This document shows, piece by piece, positions 40,198 to 48,778 of a stretch of DNA of 64,000 nt (positions are counted from its first letter, which is position 1; every line of letters begins with the position of its first letter). Source of the DNA: Armatimonadetes bacterium Uphvl-Ar2. GTDB lineage: Bacteria; Armatimonadota; Fimbriimonadia; Fimbriimonadales; Fimbriimonadaceae. The notes under the pieces were generated by a model. That model saw only the letters and a list, made by a program, of their open reading frames with translations, made no database searches and was not told the origin of the DNA. The DNA lies in contig CP021424.1 in NCBI GenBank assembly GCA_002162095.1, forward strand, positions 1,488,001 through 1,552,000, given 5' to 3'. The position numbers were made by a program, and so were the translations under genes.

Positions 40198-41076
40198 TCA
40201 TTCTGCACGATTTATGGGCATTCCCGCATCCCCACTTTCAGGGGGTGCCTTCAGCAGCTTCACCATCAGCTCCGCCCGGGTGCGGACGCCCACCAGTTCG
40301 TAGAGCTCGCGTACGTAGGAGTGAACGGTGTGGTGGCTGAGGCCCAGGCGTTGGGCAGCCCGCTTTTCGGTGTCGCCATTCATCAAGCACGAAACCACTC
40401 GGCGTAGCCGAAGCGGCAGATCAAGAATGAGCATGGCGTCCGCGCTGGGGGTGCTAAACCAAAGGCGGTGGAGGAGAGGGCCGAGCACCATCAACAGGTA
40501 GAGCGCCAAGTCGCGCTGGGCTTCGGTGAACGGAGCGGCTCCTATCTCGCGGCAAAAGCAGAGGCTGTAAACACTGTCGTCGGCCAGGGGAATCCCCTCT
40601 TCATTGACCGCCGGAATCGTAGCCAAGATCGTCGCATCTTGCTTCGCGAGAATGCGAAACTTCTTATAGAACTCAGAGTCGTACCATTCGGTATCGGGCA
40701 CGAGATCTTCGCGACGGTGGCAAAAGGGCTCTCGGTTGAGTGGCATCCGCCGCAACTTCCAAAAGTGTGGGTCGGGGTACTGCTCCACATCTTCAAAATA
40801 GTCTTGAAGAGCACCAAGCTCCTTGGGTTGCCAATAGCCAAAGTCGCGCAACCGCACAATCTCGGCGAGGGCGACTTCTTCCTTCTTCAGCAAGCCCACC
40901 ACGCCGGCGACGGCGGACACGTGCTCAAGCGCTCCGTTCAGGATGTAAGCAATCTGGGCGTCGGCCTGCGGGCCGACTTGCGCGCCTCGAATCAGAAGCT
41001 GGCCAAGTTCAACCGAGAGTTCGAAAGACTGTTGAGTGGACGCTTCGGAACGGTAGGGCATGGAGGTGATTGCCAA
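40198..41076 (-). CDS. LuxR-type transcriptional regulator with large N-terminal sensor region
   Basis: 292 residues. The C-terminal ~65 residues form a GerE/LuxR helix-turn-helix: RLRRVVSCLMNGDTEKRAAQRLGLSHHTVHSYVRELYELVGVRTRAELMV. The N-terminal ~210 residues are mixed alpha/beta, with GALEHVSAVAGVVGLLK and a central FCFCREIGAAPFTEAQRDLALYL, reminiscent of a GAF-like sensor. The ligand and targets are unknown. Transcription ends at the terminator at 40079-40112. Confidence 0.82.
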   Translation of the reverse strand: MAITSMPYRSEASTQQSFELSVELGQLLIRGAQVGPQADAQIAYILNGALEHVSAVAGVVGLLKKEEVALAEIVRLRDFGYWQPKELGALQDYFEDVEQYPDPHFWKLRRMPLNREPFCHRREDLVPDTEWYDSEFYKKFRILAKQDATILATIPAVNEEGIPLADDSVYSLCFCREIGAAPFTEAQRDLALYLLMVLGPLLHRLWFSTPSADAMLILDLPLRLRRVVSCLMNGDTEKRAAQRLGLSHHTVHSYVRELYELVGVRTRAELMVKLLKAPPESGDAGMPINRAE

Positions 41077-41113
41077 CCATTATGCCCCAATTGGCGGAAA
41101 TGTGCGCGACAGA

Positions 41114-41144
41114 GAAAAAATAAGAGGGGCATCTAAGATGCCCC
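41114..41144 (-). terminator. Rho-independent terminator of the GYF-domain gene
   Basis: GGGGCATC-tta-GATGCCCC (minus strand, 8-bp perfect stem) followed by TCTTATTTTTT. It lies 29 nt after the stop of the gene at 41173. Confidence 0.88.
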
Positions 41145-41172
41145 CCACACTTACAAATGGGAATAGGTTGAC

Positions 41173-41760
41173 TTAACGACCACCCATAGTCGCCATGATG
41201 GAACCCCACTGGGCAATGGCGATAATTGCGGATACAACAACCAAGACAATCGCCACGGTTTGGGCGGTTTTGGCTCCCGGGTTCCCCTTTTCGGCCGCGC
41301 GCTTGGCGTGGATAAAGGAGCCGATGTAAGCCGGACAGCAGCACAGCAAGCCGACCGCCGAATAGATGTAAGACTTGGTGATGTCCCCGGATCCATCATC
41401 GCCGCCGGCGACGCCCCCCGTGCGGGGGTAAGGGTTCTGATAGGGGTTATAAACCTGGTTGTCCGGGCCCGGGCCGGCCGGTTGCGCGGGCTGCGCGTAG
41501 GGGTTCTCGGTGCCCGTCGGCGCGCCCGTCGTAGTTCCCGGGGTGGCATAGGGGTTGATGGTATCGGCCGGGGCCGCCGGCTGCGCCGGGGCCGGGAACG
41601 TGAGTCCCGTCACCACCATGGCCTTCATCCGTTCGCCGGTCTCCACGACCTCTACGTCCATGTCCGGGGTCACCCGGCCTTCGTTCACCCAGGTCTGCAG
41701 GACATTGAGGTCGGCAGGACCAAATTTTTGTCCATCCGGGAAGATCACGTAGTAGTTCAT
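41173..41760 (-). CDS. GYF_2-domain membrane protein
   Basis: 195 residues. Residues 1-55 form a GYF_2-like domain (YYVIFPDGQKFGPADLNVLQTWVNEGRV, TPDMDVEVVETGER). Residues ~56-120 are Pro/Gly/Asn/Tyr-rich (NPYATPGT, NPYAQPAQ, NPYQNPYP). Two hydrophobic segments follow (YIYSAVGLLCCCPAYIGSF and AQTVAIVLVVVSAIIAIAQW) with a K-rich loop between them, a DUF4190/CD225-like arrangement. Function unknown; GYF domains bind Pro-rich sequences. Confidence 0.8.
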   Translation of the reverse strand: MNYYVIFPDGQKFGPADLNVLQTWVNEGRVTPDMDVEVVETGERMKAMVVTGLTFPAPAQPAAPADTINPYATPGTTTGAPTGTENPYAQPAQPAGPGPDNQVYNPYQNPYPRTGGVAGGDDGSGDITKSYIYSAVGLLCCCPAYIGSFIHAKRAAEKGNPGAKTAQTVAIVLVVVSAIIAIAQWGSIMATMGGR

Positions 41761-41822
41761 GGGTCGAGACGAATCTTACTCGCTTGGCCCGTCTCTTGCA
41801 ATACAAGTCCGTTACTCTGGTC

Positions 41823-42569
41823 ATGAAGAACTCCTCCCAACCGCTTACCCTTGGCCTCTTGGTCAGCTTGGCCGTGGCTTTTGTGGTCAGTTGGATTCCC
41901 AACTCCCCGGTCATGGCGAGTTTGGCGCTGTTCACCGACCCTGGCGCCATGCGCCCGTGGGCGTTCTTGACCTACCCCTGGGCGGTACCGGGCAATGGCA
42001 ACGCGCTGTTCTTCTATCTCCTGATGGGCCTGTGGCTGTGGGGCATTGGCGGCCAGCTGGAGCGCGCCACCAATGCGCGCACCTACATCGTCCTGTGGCT
42101 AGGGGCGGCGCTGGTACATGGCCTCACCTATTCCGTGGTGGCGCAGGGGATGAAGGAAGTGTTCTTGGCCGGACCGGGCCTGCCCATTGCGTTCTTTGCC
42201 GTGTATCTCGGGGGCCGCTATCCGCAGCAGGCCATCAGCTTCTTCGGGGTGATCCCGATGACGATGAAGATCGTCGCGATCTTGGTGGCGGTGCTCACGT
42301 TCTTTGGCTATGGCACCGGCGCCCCCATGCTGGGCCTCGCCGCCGTGGCCCCTCTGGCCCTGGCCTGGGGGCTAGGCAGCCGCCAGTGGCAACTCCATCC
42401 GGGGCGATCCCGCGCGGACATCAAGTTCGAGCGCAAGAAGGAAGCGGAGTTCGACCAGTTCCGCGATGAGGTCCGCCGCCGCGAAATGGAGCGGGAAGAA
42501 AAGGAACGCCTCCGCCGGCTGTTTGAAAGCAGCCTGGATGACGGAGACGATTCGGCCAAGTCGCGCTAA
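41823..42569 (+). CDS. Rhomboid-like membrane protein, catalytic residues not visible
   Basis: 248 residues from ATG 41823. About six helices fill residues ~8-185. LFTDPGAMRPWAFLTYPW resembles the rhomboid L1 region. At the position where GxSG is expected there is AGPGLPIAFFAVYLGG, and no His is seen in the last helix (GLAAVAPLALAWGLG), so the Ser-His dyad seems absent. A highly charged C-terminal tail (DEVRRREMEREEKERLRR) faces the cytoplasm. Likely a rhomboid pseudoprotease. Confidence 0.65.
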   Translation: MKNSSQPLTLGLLVSLAVAFVVSWIPNSPVMASLALFTDPGAMRPWAFLTYPWAVPGNGNALFFYLLMGLWLWGIGGQLERATNARTYIVLWLGAALVHGLTYSVVAQGMKEVFLAGPGLPIAFFAVYLGGRYPQQAISFFGVIPMTMKIVAILVAVLTFFGYGTGAPMLGLAAVAPLALAWGLGSRQWQLHPGRSRADIKFERKKEAEFDQFRDEVRRREMEREEKERLRRLFESSLDDGDDSAKSR

Positions 42570-42654
42570 TCTCATGGGCTAGAAAAGCGATACGTTACCA
42601 GTCCTTCTGAGTATTCATCAGGGTCACTCAGGGTTGGCGCTTTTGCGAATGGAG

Positions 42655-43587
42655 TCACTTGAGGTGTTTCTTGAGAAATCCAATCAGGTTCTTAGATGTC
42701 TCTCGGACTTCAAGCTCTTGCTCCGGAGTCATTCGGCCTCGAATCCCTCTTGCATCGCCTCCGCCTTCCTCTCGGCCCCAGTAAAATCCATGGGGTGACT
42801 TACTCACCGTGAAGATCTCGACTGATTGGTTCTGCGAACGCATTCGATTGTAGAGGGGTTCGACAAGCACGTGTGGCACACTTTCATCAGCGTGGCTTGT
42901 CAGTAGAAGGAGGGGGGATTTGATCTTTGCGGATTGGTCCAAAGCGGAATGAGCACGCAGAAACTCTTCAGCTTTTGCTTCAGAGCCCTCGCGGCGTAGC
43001 ACCTGGCTGTATAGTGATTTGGCCTGTGAGGTAAGCTTTGCCCTTACTTCGGGAGCAATCCGTGAGAACGGAGGCTTTGTAGCATCGGCTGCCATGAAGG
43101 TAACCGGGTCGACCATCCATGGCGATCCCGCCGAAATACAGCGGATCTCCGTGCCCATACGCACTCCCGCTTGCAGGACTTTGTATCCGCCATGGCTACC
43201 TCCTACTAGAGCAACGCGTGACTTGTCGATCTTGGGGAGTGTCTTTCCAAACCGAATCCCAGCGATGACGTCATCGTCGCCAAGATTCATGAAACCATTA
43301 CGATAGCTCACCGCAAGGATTGCCCATGGCTCTTTGTTCAGGTCGTTCACGATGGATGAAACGTTGTTCGGGGCTGCCATCGTTCGGAGATATCCGTAAG
43401 GCTTTTCAGAATTTCCTCCGTGAACGGTTACGATCAGCGGAAAGGGGCCTGGGCCGGTTGGCATGCTCAGCACAGCCTTTGTTTCTCGGCCATCAACGGA
43501 CTTGTAAGTCAGTTCAGATACAGACCGGTCGATGATGGAACTTGGGTTCACCAGGCTGGATGCAAGAAGAGCGGTTGCGATCACCAT
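42655..43587 (-). CDS. Secreted alpha/beta hydrolase (S9/dienelactone-hydrolase-like)
   Basis: 310 residues with a short signal-like N-terminus (VIATALLASSLV). Triad: Ser in VGGSHGGYKV, Asp in TSHADESVPH, His in SPHGFYWG. The oxyanion strand FPLIVTVHGGN precedes them. It resembles prolyl-oligopeptidase-like or acyl-peptide hydrolases with a minimal lid. The gene and its upstream 160 nt are visibly less G/C-rich than their surroundings, as is the esterase of the tRNA array, hinting at transfer. Confidence 0.82.
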   Translation of the reverse strand: MVIATALLASSLVNPSSIIDRSVSELTYKSVDGRETKAVLSMPTGPGPFPLIVTVHGGNSEKPYGYLRTMAAPNNVSSIVNDLNKEPWAILAVSYRNGFMNLGDDDVIAGIRFGKTLPKIDKSRVALVGGSHGGYKVLQAGVRMGTEIRCISAGSPWMVDPVTFMAADATKPPFSRIAPEVRAKLTSQAKSLYSQVLRREGSEAKAEEFLRAHSALDQSAKIKSPLLLLTSHADESVPHVLVEPLYNRMRSQNQSVEIFTVSKSPHGFYWGREEGGGDARGIRGRMTPEQELEVRETSKNLIGFLKKHLK

Positions 43588-43747
43588 GCATGGCCTAGAC
43601 GATCATCAACTTGAATTGTTCACTTCAAAAGACGAGCCGTGATTTTCTCATTCGAAACCTACGACGAGTATGGCCTCAGCCGATCATTACCTCAGGCAGA
43701 TTTGCCACAGGGGCCGGACCTCTTTTCCAACGTACTGAGGCGCCCGG

Positions 43748-44269
43748 TCAGCGCTTCAGCAATTCTTCGATCTTGGCGCGGAAGGCGTCGCTGGACGGGT
43801 TGTCGCGGCTGCTAAGGCGGTGGATCACATCACCCTTCGGCCCGATGACGAACTTGGCGAAGTTCCACTCGATCTCGCGGTTCCCCGTCTGCCCCACCAG
43901 CCACTTGTAGAGCGGGTGCATGTCGTCGCCCTTCACCGAGATTTTGCTGAACATCGGGAAGGTCACGTCGTACTTGCCCGTGCAGAACTCCAGAATCTCG
44001 GCATCGGTGCCCGGCTCCTGGCCGTTGAAGTTGTTGGCGGGGAAGCCCAGCACCACCAGCCCCTGGTCCTTGTAGTCGCGGTAGAGCTTCTCCAGCCCTT
44101 CGTACTGCGGCGTCAGGCCGCACTTGCTGGCCACGTTCACCACCAGCACCGTCTTGCCCTCGAACTTGCGGAGGGAGACCGGCTTCTGGTTGATGTCCGT
44201 CATCGTGAAGTCGTAAAGGGTCGCGGCGTTCGGGGTCATGGTCATGGCGGCCAGCAGGGCAATAGTCAT
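43748..44269 (-). CDS. Glutathione peroxidase family protein, exported
   Basis: 173 residues with a short signal peptide (TIALLAAMTMTPNAA). Glutathione peroxidase motifs: peroxidatic Cys in VNVASKCGLTPQYEGLEKLY, the second motif LGFPANNFNGQEPGT and the third WNFAKFVIGPKGDV with Trp/Asn of the catalytic tetrad. It reduces hydrogen or lipid peroxides, probably with thioredoxin in Cys-type bacterial enzymes. A TAGAAT box lies 6 nt before its ATG. Confidence 0.9.
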   Translation of the reverse strand: MTIALLAAMTMTPNAATLYDFTMTDINQKPVSLRKFEGKTVLVVNVASKCGLTPQYEGLEKLYRDYKDQGLVVLGFPANNFNGQEPGTDAEILEFCTGKYDVTFPMFSKISVKGDDMHPLYKWLVGQTGNREIEWNFAKFVIGPKGDVIHRLSSRDNPSSDAFRAKIEELLKR

Positions 44270-44275
44270 GTCTAC

Positions 44276-44281
44276 ATTCTA
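44276..44281 (-). promoter_or_regulatory. -10-like box TAGAAT, leaderless arrangement
   Basis: TAGAAT on the minus strand ends 6 nt before the ATG at 44269; no ribosome-binding site lies between. Confidence 0.5.
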
Positions 44282-44336
44282 CGGGGTTTTGCCTTCGTTC
44301 CATGCCATTTCGCCCCCCAATTGTCCCAAACCTCTC

Positions 44337-44379
44337 TTGATTTGCCCGAAACCTGGCGTATGATTTAGCCAAGGCTAAA
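44337..44379 (+). promoter_or_regulatory. Promoter and DtxR/MntR-type operator of the metal ABC operon
   Basis: -35 TTGATT (44337-44342), 16-bp spacer, -10 TATGAT (44359-44364). Directly after it, TTTAGCC-AA-GGCTAAA (44364-44379) is a perfect 7-bp inverted repeat ending just before the ATG at 44381. The A/T-flanked TAGCC/GGCTA palindrome resembles sites of DtxR/MntR-family repressors, so Mn- or Fe-dependent repression of the downstream importer is likely. Confidence 0.7.
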
Positions 44380-44380
44380 A

Positions 44381-45339
44381 ATGAGAAGCGGCTTTTCTTC
44401 GGTTTCTTGGTGGCTTATCGGCGCCGTGTTGCTGCTCGCCGGGCTGGGGAGCGGGTGCCGTCCGGCCCCACGACCGCGCCGACGCCCGAGGCCGAAGGCC
44501 GCCAGACGCCCATCCGCGTGGTGACGACGGTGGCGATGCTGGAGGAGATCGTGCGCACGGTGGGGGGCGACCGCGTAGAAGTCCAAGCCCTGATGGGTCC
44601 GGGCGTCGATCCGCACCTCTACCGGGCCACGGCCCGGGATACTGAGCGCCTTGACCAAGCCGAACTCATCGTGGCGGTGGGTTTGCACCTGGAAGGCAAG
44701 CTGAATGACATCCTCGCCCGCCAAACCCAGCGCGGCAAAACAGTGGTCATGGCGGGAGAAACGATCCCCGAATCCATGCGCCTCAAGGTGGAGGCCGGTA
44801 AGGACGACCCGCACATTTGGCACGACCCCATCCGCTGGCAAGAGGTGGTGGACCCCATCCGCGAAGCCCTGACCAAGCTCGATCCCGAGCACGCCGACGA
44901 GTTCACCAGCCGCGCCGAAGACTACATCCGCGCCCTGAATGAGCTGGACGGCGAGGCCGAATTGGCTCTCAAGGACATCCCCGAAGAGCGCCGCGTGCTG
45001 ATCACCGCCCACGACGCCTTCCGCTACTTCGGCGACCGCTACAAGATCGAAGTGCGCGGCATCCAGGGCATCAATACGGCCAGCGAAGCCTCCGCTCGCG
45101 ACATCATGGAACTCGCCGATTTCATCGTGGCCCGCAAGATCCGCGCAATCTTTGTTGAGTCCAGCGTGCCCCCGGCGACGATCGAAGCCCTGCAAAAGGC
45201 CGTCCGCGCGCAGGGGCATCAGGTGGCCATCGGCCCGAGTCTGTACAGTGACGCCATGGGCACCCCCGGCACGCCCGAAGGCAACTACATCGGCATGTTC
45301 CGGCACAACATCAAAGCCATATCTGAGGCCCTGAAGTGA
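44381..45339 (+). CDS. Metal ABC transporter substrate-binding lipoprotein, one-base frameshift
   Basis: The ATG at 44381 starts a lipoprotein signal ([15 protein letters not shown]); the mature protein continues in another frame and is joined by adding one C to the C4 run at 44466-44469, giving ~319 residues. Cluster A-I (TroA/PsaA/ZnuA) family: metal ligands His in [12 protein letters not shown], His in DPHIWHD, Glu in IFVESSVPP and Asp in YSDAMG. The His-His-Glu-Asp set is that of Mn(II)-type proteins; Zn-type ones have a third His. It captures Mn2+ (or Zn2+/Fe2+) outside the membrane for the permeases downstream. Confidence 0.85.
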
Positions 45340-46081
45340 GCACCGCCGCCCCGCTGACGGTCCGAGACCTGACGGTTGCCTACGGTGACCGCCCCGCCCT
45401 TTGGGATGTGGACCTCGAGATTGTGCCGGGGCGGCTGACCGCGATTATCGGCCCCAATGGCGCGGGCAAAAGCACTCTCCTCAAGGCAGCCCTCGAGCTC
45501 ATTCCGCGCGTGGCGGGGACGGTGGCGTTCTTCGGGCGTCCGTTCACCGAGGTCCGTTCGGAAATCGCCTACGTGCCGCAGCGGGCGGCGGTGGACTGGG
45601 ATTTCCCCACCAACGTGCTGGACGTGGCCCTGATGGGCACTTACCCCGGCTGAGTTGGTTTCGCCGACCGGGGCCGGAGGCACGCCAGCGCGCCACCGAC
45701 GCCCTCGCCCGCGTCGGCTTGAGCGAACTGAAGGACCGCCCGATTGGAGCGCTGAGCGGCGGGCAACAGCAGCGGGTTTTCTTAGCCCGCGCCCTCGCGC
45801 AAGACGCCCAGCTTTACTTGATGGACGAACCCTTTGCGGGGGTGGACCAACCCACCGAGCGGACCATCGTGGAGGTGCTGCGGGAGCTTCGCCGTGAAGG
45901 GAAGTCCGTCATCGCCGTCCACCACGACCTGCAAACCGCCCCGGACTACTTTGACGATGCCGTGCTCCTCAACGTGCAGGTCTTCGCCCACGGCCCGGCC
46001 TCCGAGGTATTGGCTGAGGACCAAGTGCGCCACGCCTACGCCGCCCGTCCGGTCCGGCTCAGTTTCGGGCAAGCGCATTAA
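45336..46081 (+). CDS. Metal ABC transporter ATP-binding protein, one-base frameshift
   Basis: GTG start overlapping the previous stop. Adding one C to the C4 run at 45644-45647 joins two frames into 248 residues and restores the family-typical [15 protein letters not shown]. Walker [11 protein letters not shown]-loop YVPQ, signature [15 protein letters not shown], Walker B LYLMDEP and the switch His in AVHHDLQT are all present. It powers import through the two permeases that follow. Confidence 0.88.
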
Positions 46082-46086
46082 CGGTC

Positions 46087-46965
46087 ATGTGGGATTACAC
46101 GCTCGTCAGCATTGCCTTGGGTTCGGTGGCGCTCGGCTTGGCCAGTGGCGTCATGGGCTCGCTGGCGGTGCTGCGGCGGCAAGCCTTGCTCGGTGACACC
46201 TTGGCCCACGCCACCCTGCCGGGGATGGTCATTGCGTTTGCGGCGACCGGGCAGCGCACCTACCCGGTGCTGGCGGTGGGCGCGGCCCTGGCGGCATGCC
46301 TGGCGGCCCTGCTGGTGGCGTGGCTACGCAGCCGCACGCGCCTGGATTCCGGCACGATTTTAGGCACCATTCTCAGCCTCTGGTTCGGGGCGGGGGTGTG
46401 GGGGCTCGCCTATGTGGGGCGCTGGCCCACGGCCAACAAAGCGGGGCTGGATAAGTTCCTTTTCGGGCAGGCGGCGGCGCTGACTATGGAGCAATCGGTA
46501 GTGATGATGGCGCTGAGCGCGATCATCTTGGCCGTCGTCACTTTGTTCTCCAAAGAGCTGAAAGTCTTCATCTTCGACCCGGTCTTTGCCGCCACAATTG
46601 GCCTCACCGAACGGCGCATGGGGGTGCTCTTTACGCTCCTCCTTGTCCTGGCGATCCTCATCGGCATTCCGACTGTGGGCGTCGTTCTCACCTCGGCGAT
46701 GCTGGTGGCCCCGTGCCTAGCGGCGCGGCCCTTTGCGCAAAGCCTGCGCGCGCTCATTGCCCTGGCGGGCGCCATTGGCCTGGTGTGCGGCCTGTTGGGG
46801 ACGTGGATCAGTGCTTCGGTGCCGAACCTCCCCACCGGCCCGGCGATTGTTTTGCTCTTAGGCGTGGCAGTGGCTATTGCCCAGTTCCGGCCCCGCCGCC
46901 CGTCCGGCCCGGCACTGCAACCGAGTGACGAACCGGCCGCGCAACCGGCGGGAGGGAAATCGTGA
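46087..46965 (+). CDS. Metal ABC transporter permease (ABC-3 family), first
   Basis: 292 residues with eight or so hydrophobic helices and the ABC-3 signature [44 protein letters not shown] and [25 protein letters not shown] also match the ZnuB/TroC/MntB type. It forms the translocation path for Mn2+/Zn2+. Starts 5 nt after the ATPase stop; its own stop overlaps the GTG of the second permease. Confidence 0.9.
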   Translation: MWDYTLVSIALGSVALGLASGVMGSLAVLRRQALLGDTLAHATLPGMVIAFAATGQRTYPVLAVGAALAACLAALLVAWLRSRTRLDSGTILGTILSLWFGAGVWGLAYVGRWPTANKAGLDKFLFGQAAALTMEQSVVMMALSAIILAVVTLFSKELKVFIFDPVFAATIGLTERRMGVLFTLLLVLAILIGIPTVGVVLTSAMLVAPCLAARPFAQSLRALIALAGAIGLVCGLLGTWISASVPNLPTGPAIVLLLGVAVAIAQFRPRRPSGPALQPSDEPAAQPAGGKS

Positions 46966-48086
46966 GCGTGCTCGTCGCGATGGTTGCCACCGCCGTGATG
47001 ATTGGTCTCGCCACCGGGCTGGCCGGGGTGTGGCTGGTGTTGCGCCGCCAGGCCATGCTCGCCGATGCCATCAGCCATGCGGTTTTGCCCGGTTTGGTGG
47101 TCGGTTCGCTGGCTCTGGCGTTTGCCCCCATGCTGGGCGGATTCATCGGGGCGGTGGCGGCGGGGCTCGCCACCGTGGCGGGCGTAGAGTGGCTGCGCCA
47201 CCGGCGACAAGTGGCGGCGGATGCGGCTATCGGTTTTGTGTTCCCGGTGCTTTTTGCCCTGGGCGTGGTGCTGGTTTCGGGTTTGGTGCCCAATGTTCAC
47301 CTCGATGCCGATGCCGTCCTCTATGGCGAATTGGCGCTTGCCCCGCAGACGCCGCTGATCTTTGCCGGCTACGAGTGGGGGCCAGAACCACTCTGGGTAG
47401 GCGCATTGGTGCTGTTGGCCAACATCGCCTTTGCCCTCAAGTTCGGGGCGGAATGGCGTGCAATGACGTTCGATCCGGTGCAGCCGGCCATGGATCCGCG
47501 CCGCCGCCAGGTGATCGAACGCGTGTCGCTCTTTGTGGTGGCCAGTTCGGTAGTGGCCGCATTTTCGGCCGTAGGGGCCGTGATGGCCGTTGCCCTCATG
47601 GTGGTGCCCGCCGCCGTCATGTCGCTGGCTTCGCGCCGGTGGGCGGTGGTGCTGGTGGGGGCTCCGCTCCTGGGGGCCGCCACCGCAGGGGTCGGAACGT
47701 GGGTCAGCTGGAACCCCGACTGGTCCCCCAGCGGCACCATCATCCTTGTGCTGGCGGTGGTGTTCTTTGGGGCGCTTCTGTTCACGCCCGAATCCGGGAT
47801 CTGGGCGGCTGCTCGGCGCCGCCTCCGGCAGAAAGGGCTGGTGCAAGGGAGTGCTCTGGTGGTGCACCTGGCCACCCACGCCAACACCGAGCGCGAAGCC
47901 TACGAGAGCCAGTGGGGCCACCTGATTACCGAACTCGGTTGGAAGCCCGCCGAGGCCCGCCGGGCCGTGCGTGCCGCCGTGGGACAGGGCTGGATTATGG
48001 ATGGCCCCCAACTGAGGCTCACCCCGGACGGACAGGCCCTGGCGGAATCACTGACCATGCCCGCGCGCCGTACAATAGCTTCATGA
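46962..48086 (+). CDS. Metal ABC transporter permease with C-terminal winged-helix extension
   Basis: 374 residues from GTG 46962 (GGAGGG upstream). Residues ~1-275 are a second ABC-3 permease ([41 protein letters not shown]). Residues ~285-370 are soluble and look like a winged helix: [47 protein letters not shown] and the wing [15 protein letters not shown]. Similar permease-DNA-binding fusions occur in some metal importers. The extension may sense metal or regulate the complex. queC starts at its stop (ATGA). Confidence 0.85.
   Translation: MSVLVAMVATAVMIGLATGLAGVWLVLRRQAMLADAISHAVLPGLVVGSLALAFAPMLGGFIGAVAAGLATVAGVEWLRHRRQVAADAAIGFVFPVLFALGVVLVSGLVPNVHLDADAVLYGELALAPQTPLIFAGYEWGPEPLWVGALVLLANIAFALKFGAEWRAMTFDPVQPAMDPRRRQVIERVSLFVVASSVVAAFSAVGAVMAVALMVVPAAVMSLASRRWAVVLVGAPLLGAATAGVGTWVSWNPDWSPSGTIILVLAVVFFGALLFTPESGIWAAARRRLRQKGLVQGSALVVHLATHANTEREAYESQWGHLITELGWKPAEARRAVRAAVGQGWIMDGPQLRLTPDGQALAESLTMPARRTIAS
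48071..48076 (+). promoter_or_regulatory. -10-like box TACAAT, leaderless arrangement
   Basis: TACAAT ends 6 nt before the queC ATG at 48083, inside the end of the permease gene. It could give queC-queE a promoter independent of the metal operon. Confidence 0.5.
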
Positions 48087-48774
48087 AACCCAAGGCCGTG
48101 GTCTTGCTGAGCGGAGGGCTGGACAGCGCCGTGGCCCTGGCGCACGCCCAAGATGCGGGCTACGAGTGCGCCGCGCTCTCGTTCGATTACGGGCAGCGCC
48201 ACCGCATCGAACTCGAATGCGCCCAGCGCCAAGCCCTGCTCCAAATGGTGAAGGATCACCGCACGGCTACTATTGACTTGCGCCTGTTTGGCGGTTCTGC
48301 CCTCACTGCGGATGTGGAGGTACCCAAGGATCGTGATCTCACGTCTTCGGAGATTCCCATCACCTATGTCCCCGCCCGCAACACGATCTTTTTGAGCTTT
48401 GCCTTGGGCTTTGCCGAGGTCTTTGGCGCGGGCACAATTGTCACCGGGATGAATGCCGTGGACTACAGCGGCTACCCGATTGCCGCCCGGAATACATCGC
48501 TGCCTACGAGCGTATGGCCAATCTGGCCACCAAAGCCGCCGTCACCGGGGAGCAAGCCCTTCGCATTTGGGCGCCGCTGGTGGACATGAGCAAGGCGGAG
48601 ATCGTCGGGCGGGGGCTGGAACTGGGCGTGAACTTTGCCGACACCACCAGCTGCTACGACCCTGACGCCCAGGGTCAGCCGTGCGGGCACTGCGACAGCT
48701 GCCTGCACCGGGACGCCGCCTTTGCCGCCCACGGCCTCACCGACCCGCGCCGCGCCCCCGCCGGAGCCTCCTAG
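48083..48774 (+). CDS. queC: 7-cyano-7-deazaguanine synthase QueC, one-base frameshift
   Basis: Two frames join into ~230 residues by adding one G at 48478, restoring [22 protein letters not shown]-loop ATPase motif [39 protein letters not shown], and the zinc site [12 protein letters not shown] are present. QueC converts 7-carboxy-7-deazaguanine with ATP and ammonia to preQ0 for queuosine synthesis. queE follows 4 nt later. Confidence 0.9.
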
Positions 48775-48778
48775 CCTC

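Noticed and set aside
45336-46081. Programmed frameshifting as explanation for the split ATPase (and the other split genes)
   Set aside because: No slippery heptamer with a downstream stimulatory structure is evident, and the same one-base defect recurs in eight unrelated genes, which favours sequencing error.
46410-48011. 533-codon minus-strand frame opposite the metal permeases
   Set aside because: Antisense shadow; the plus strand encodes recognisable ABC-3 permeases.
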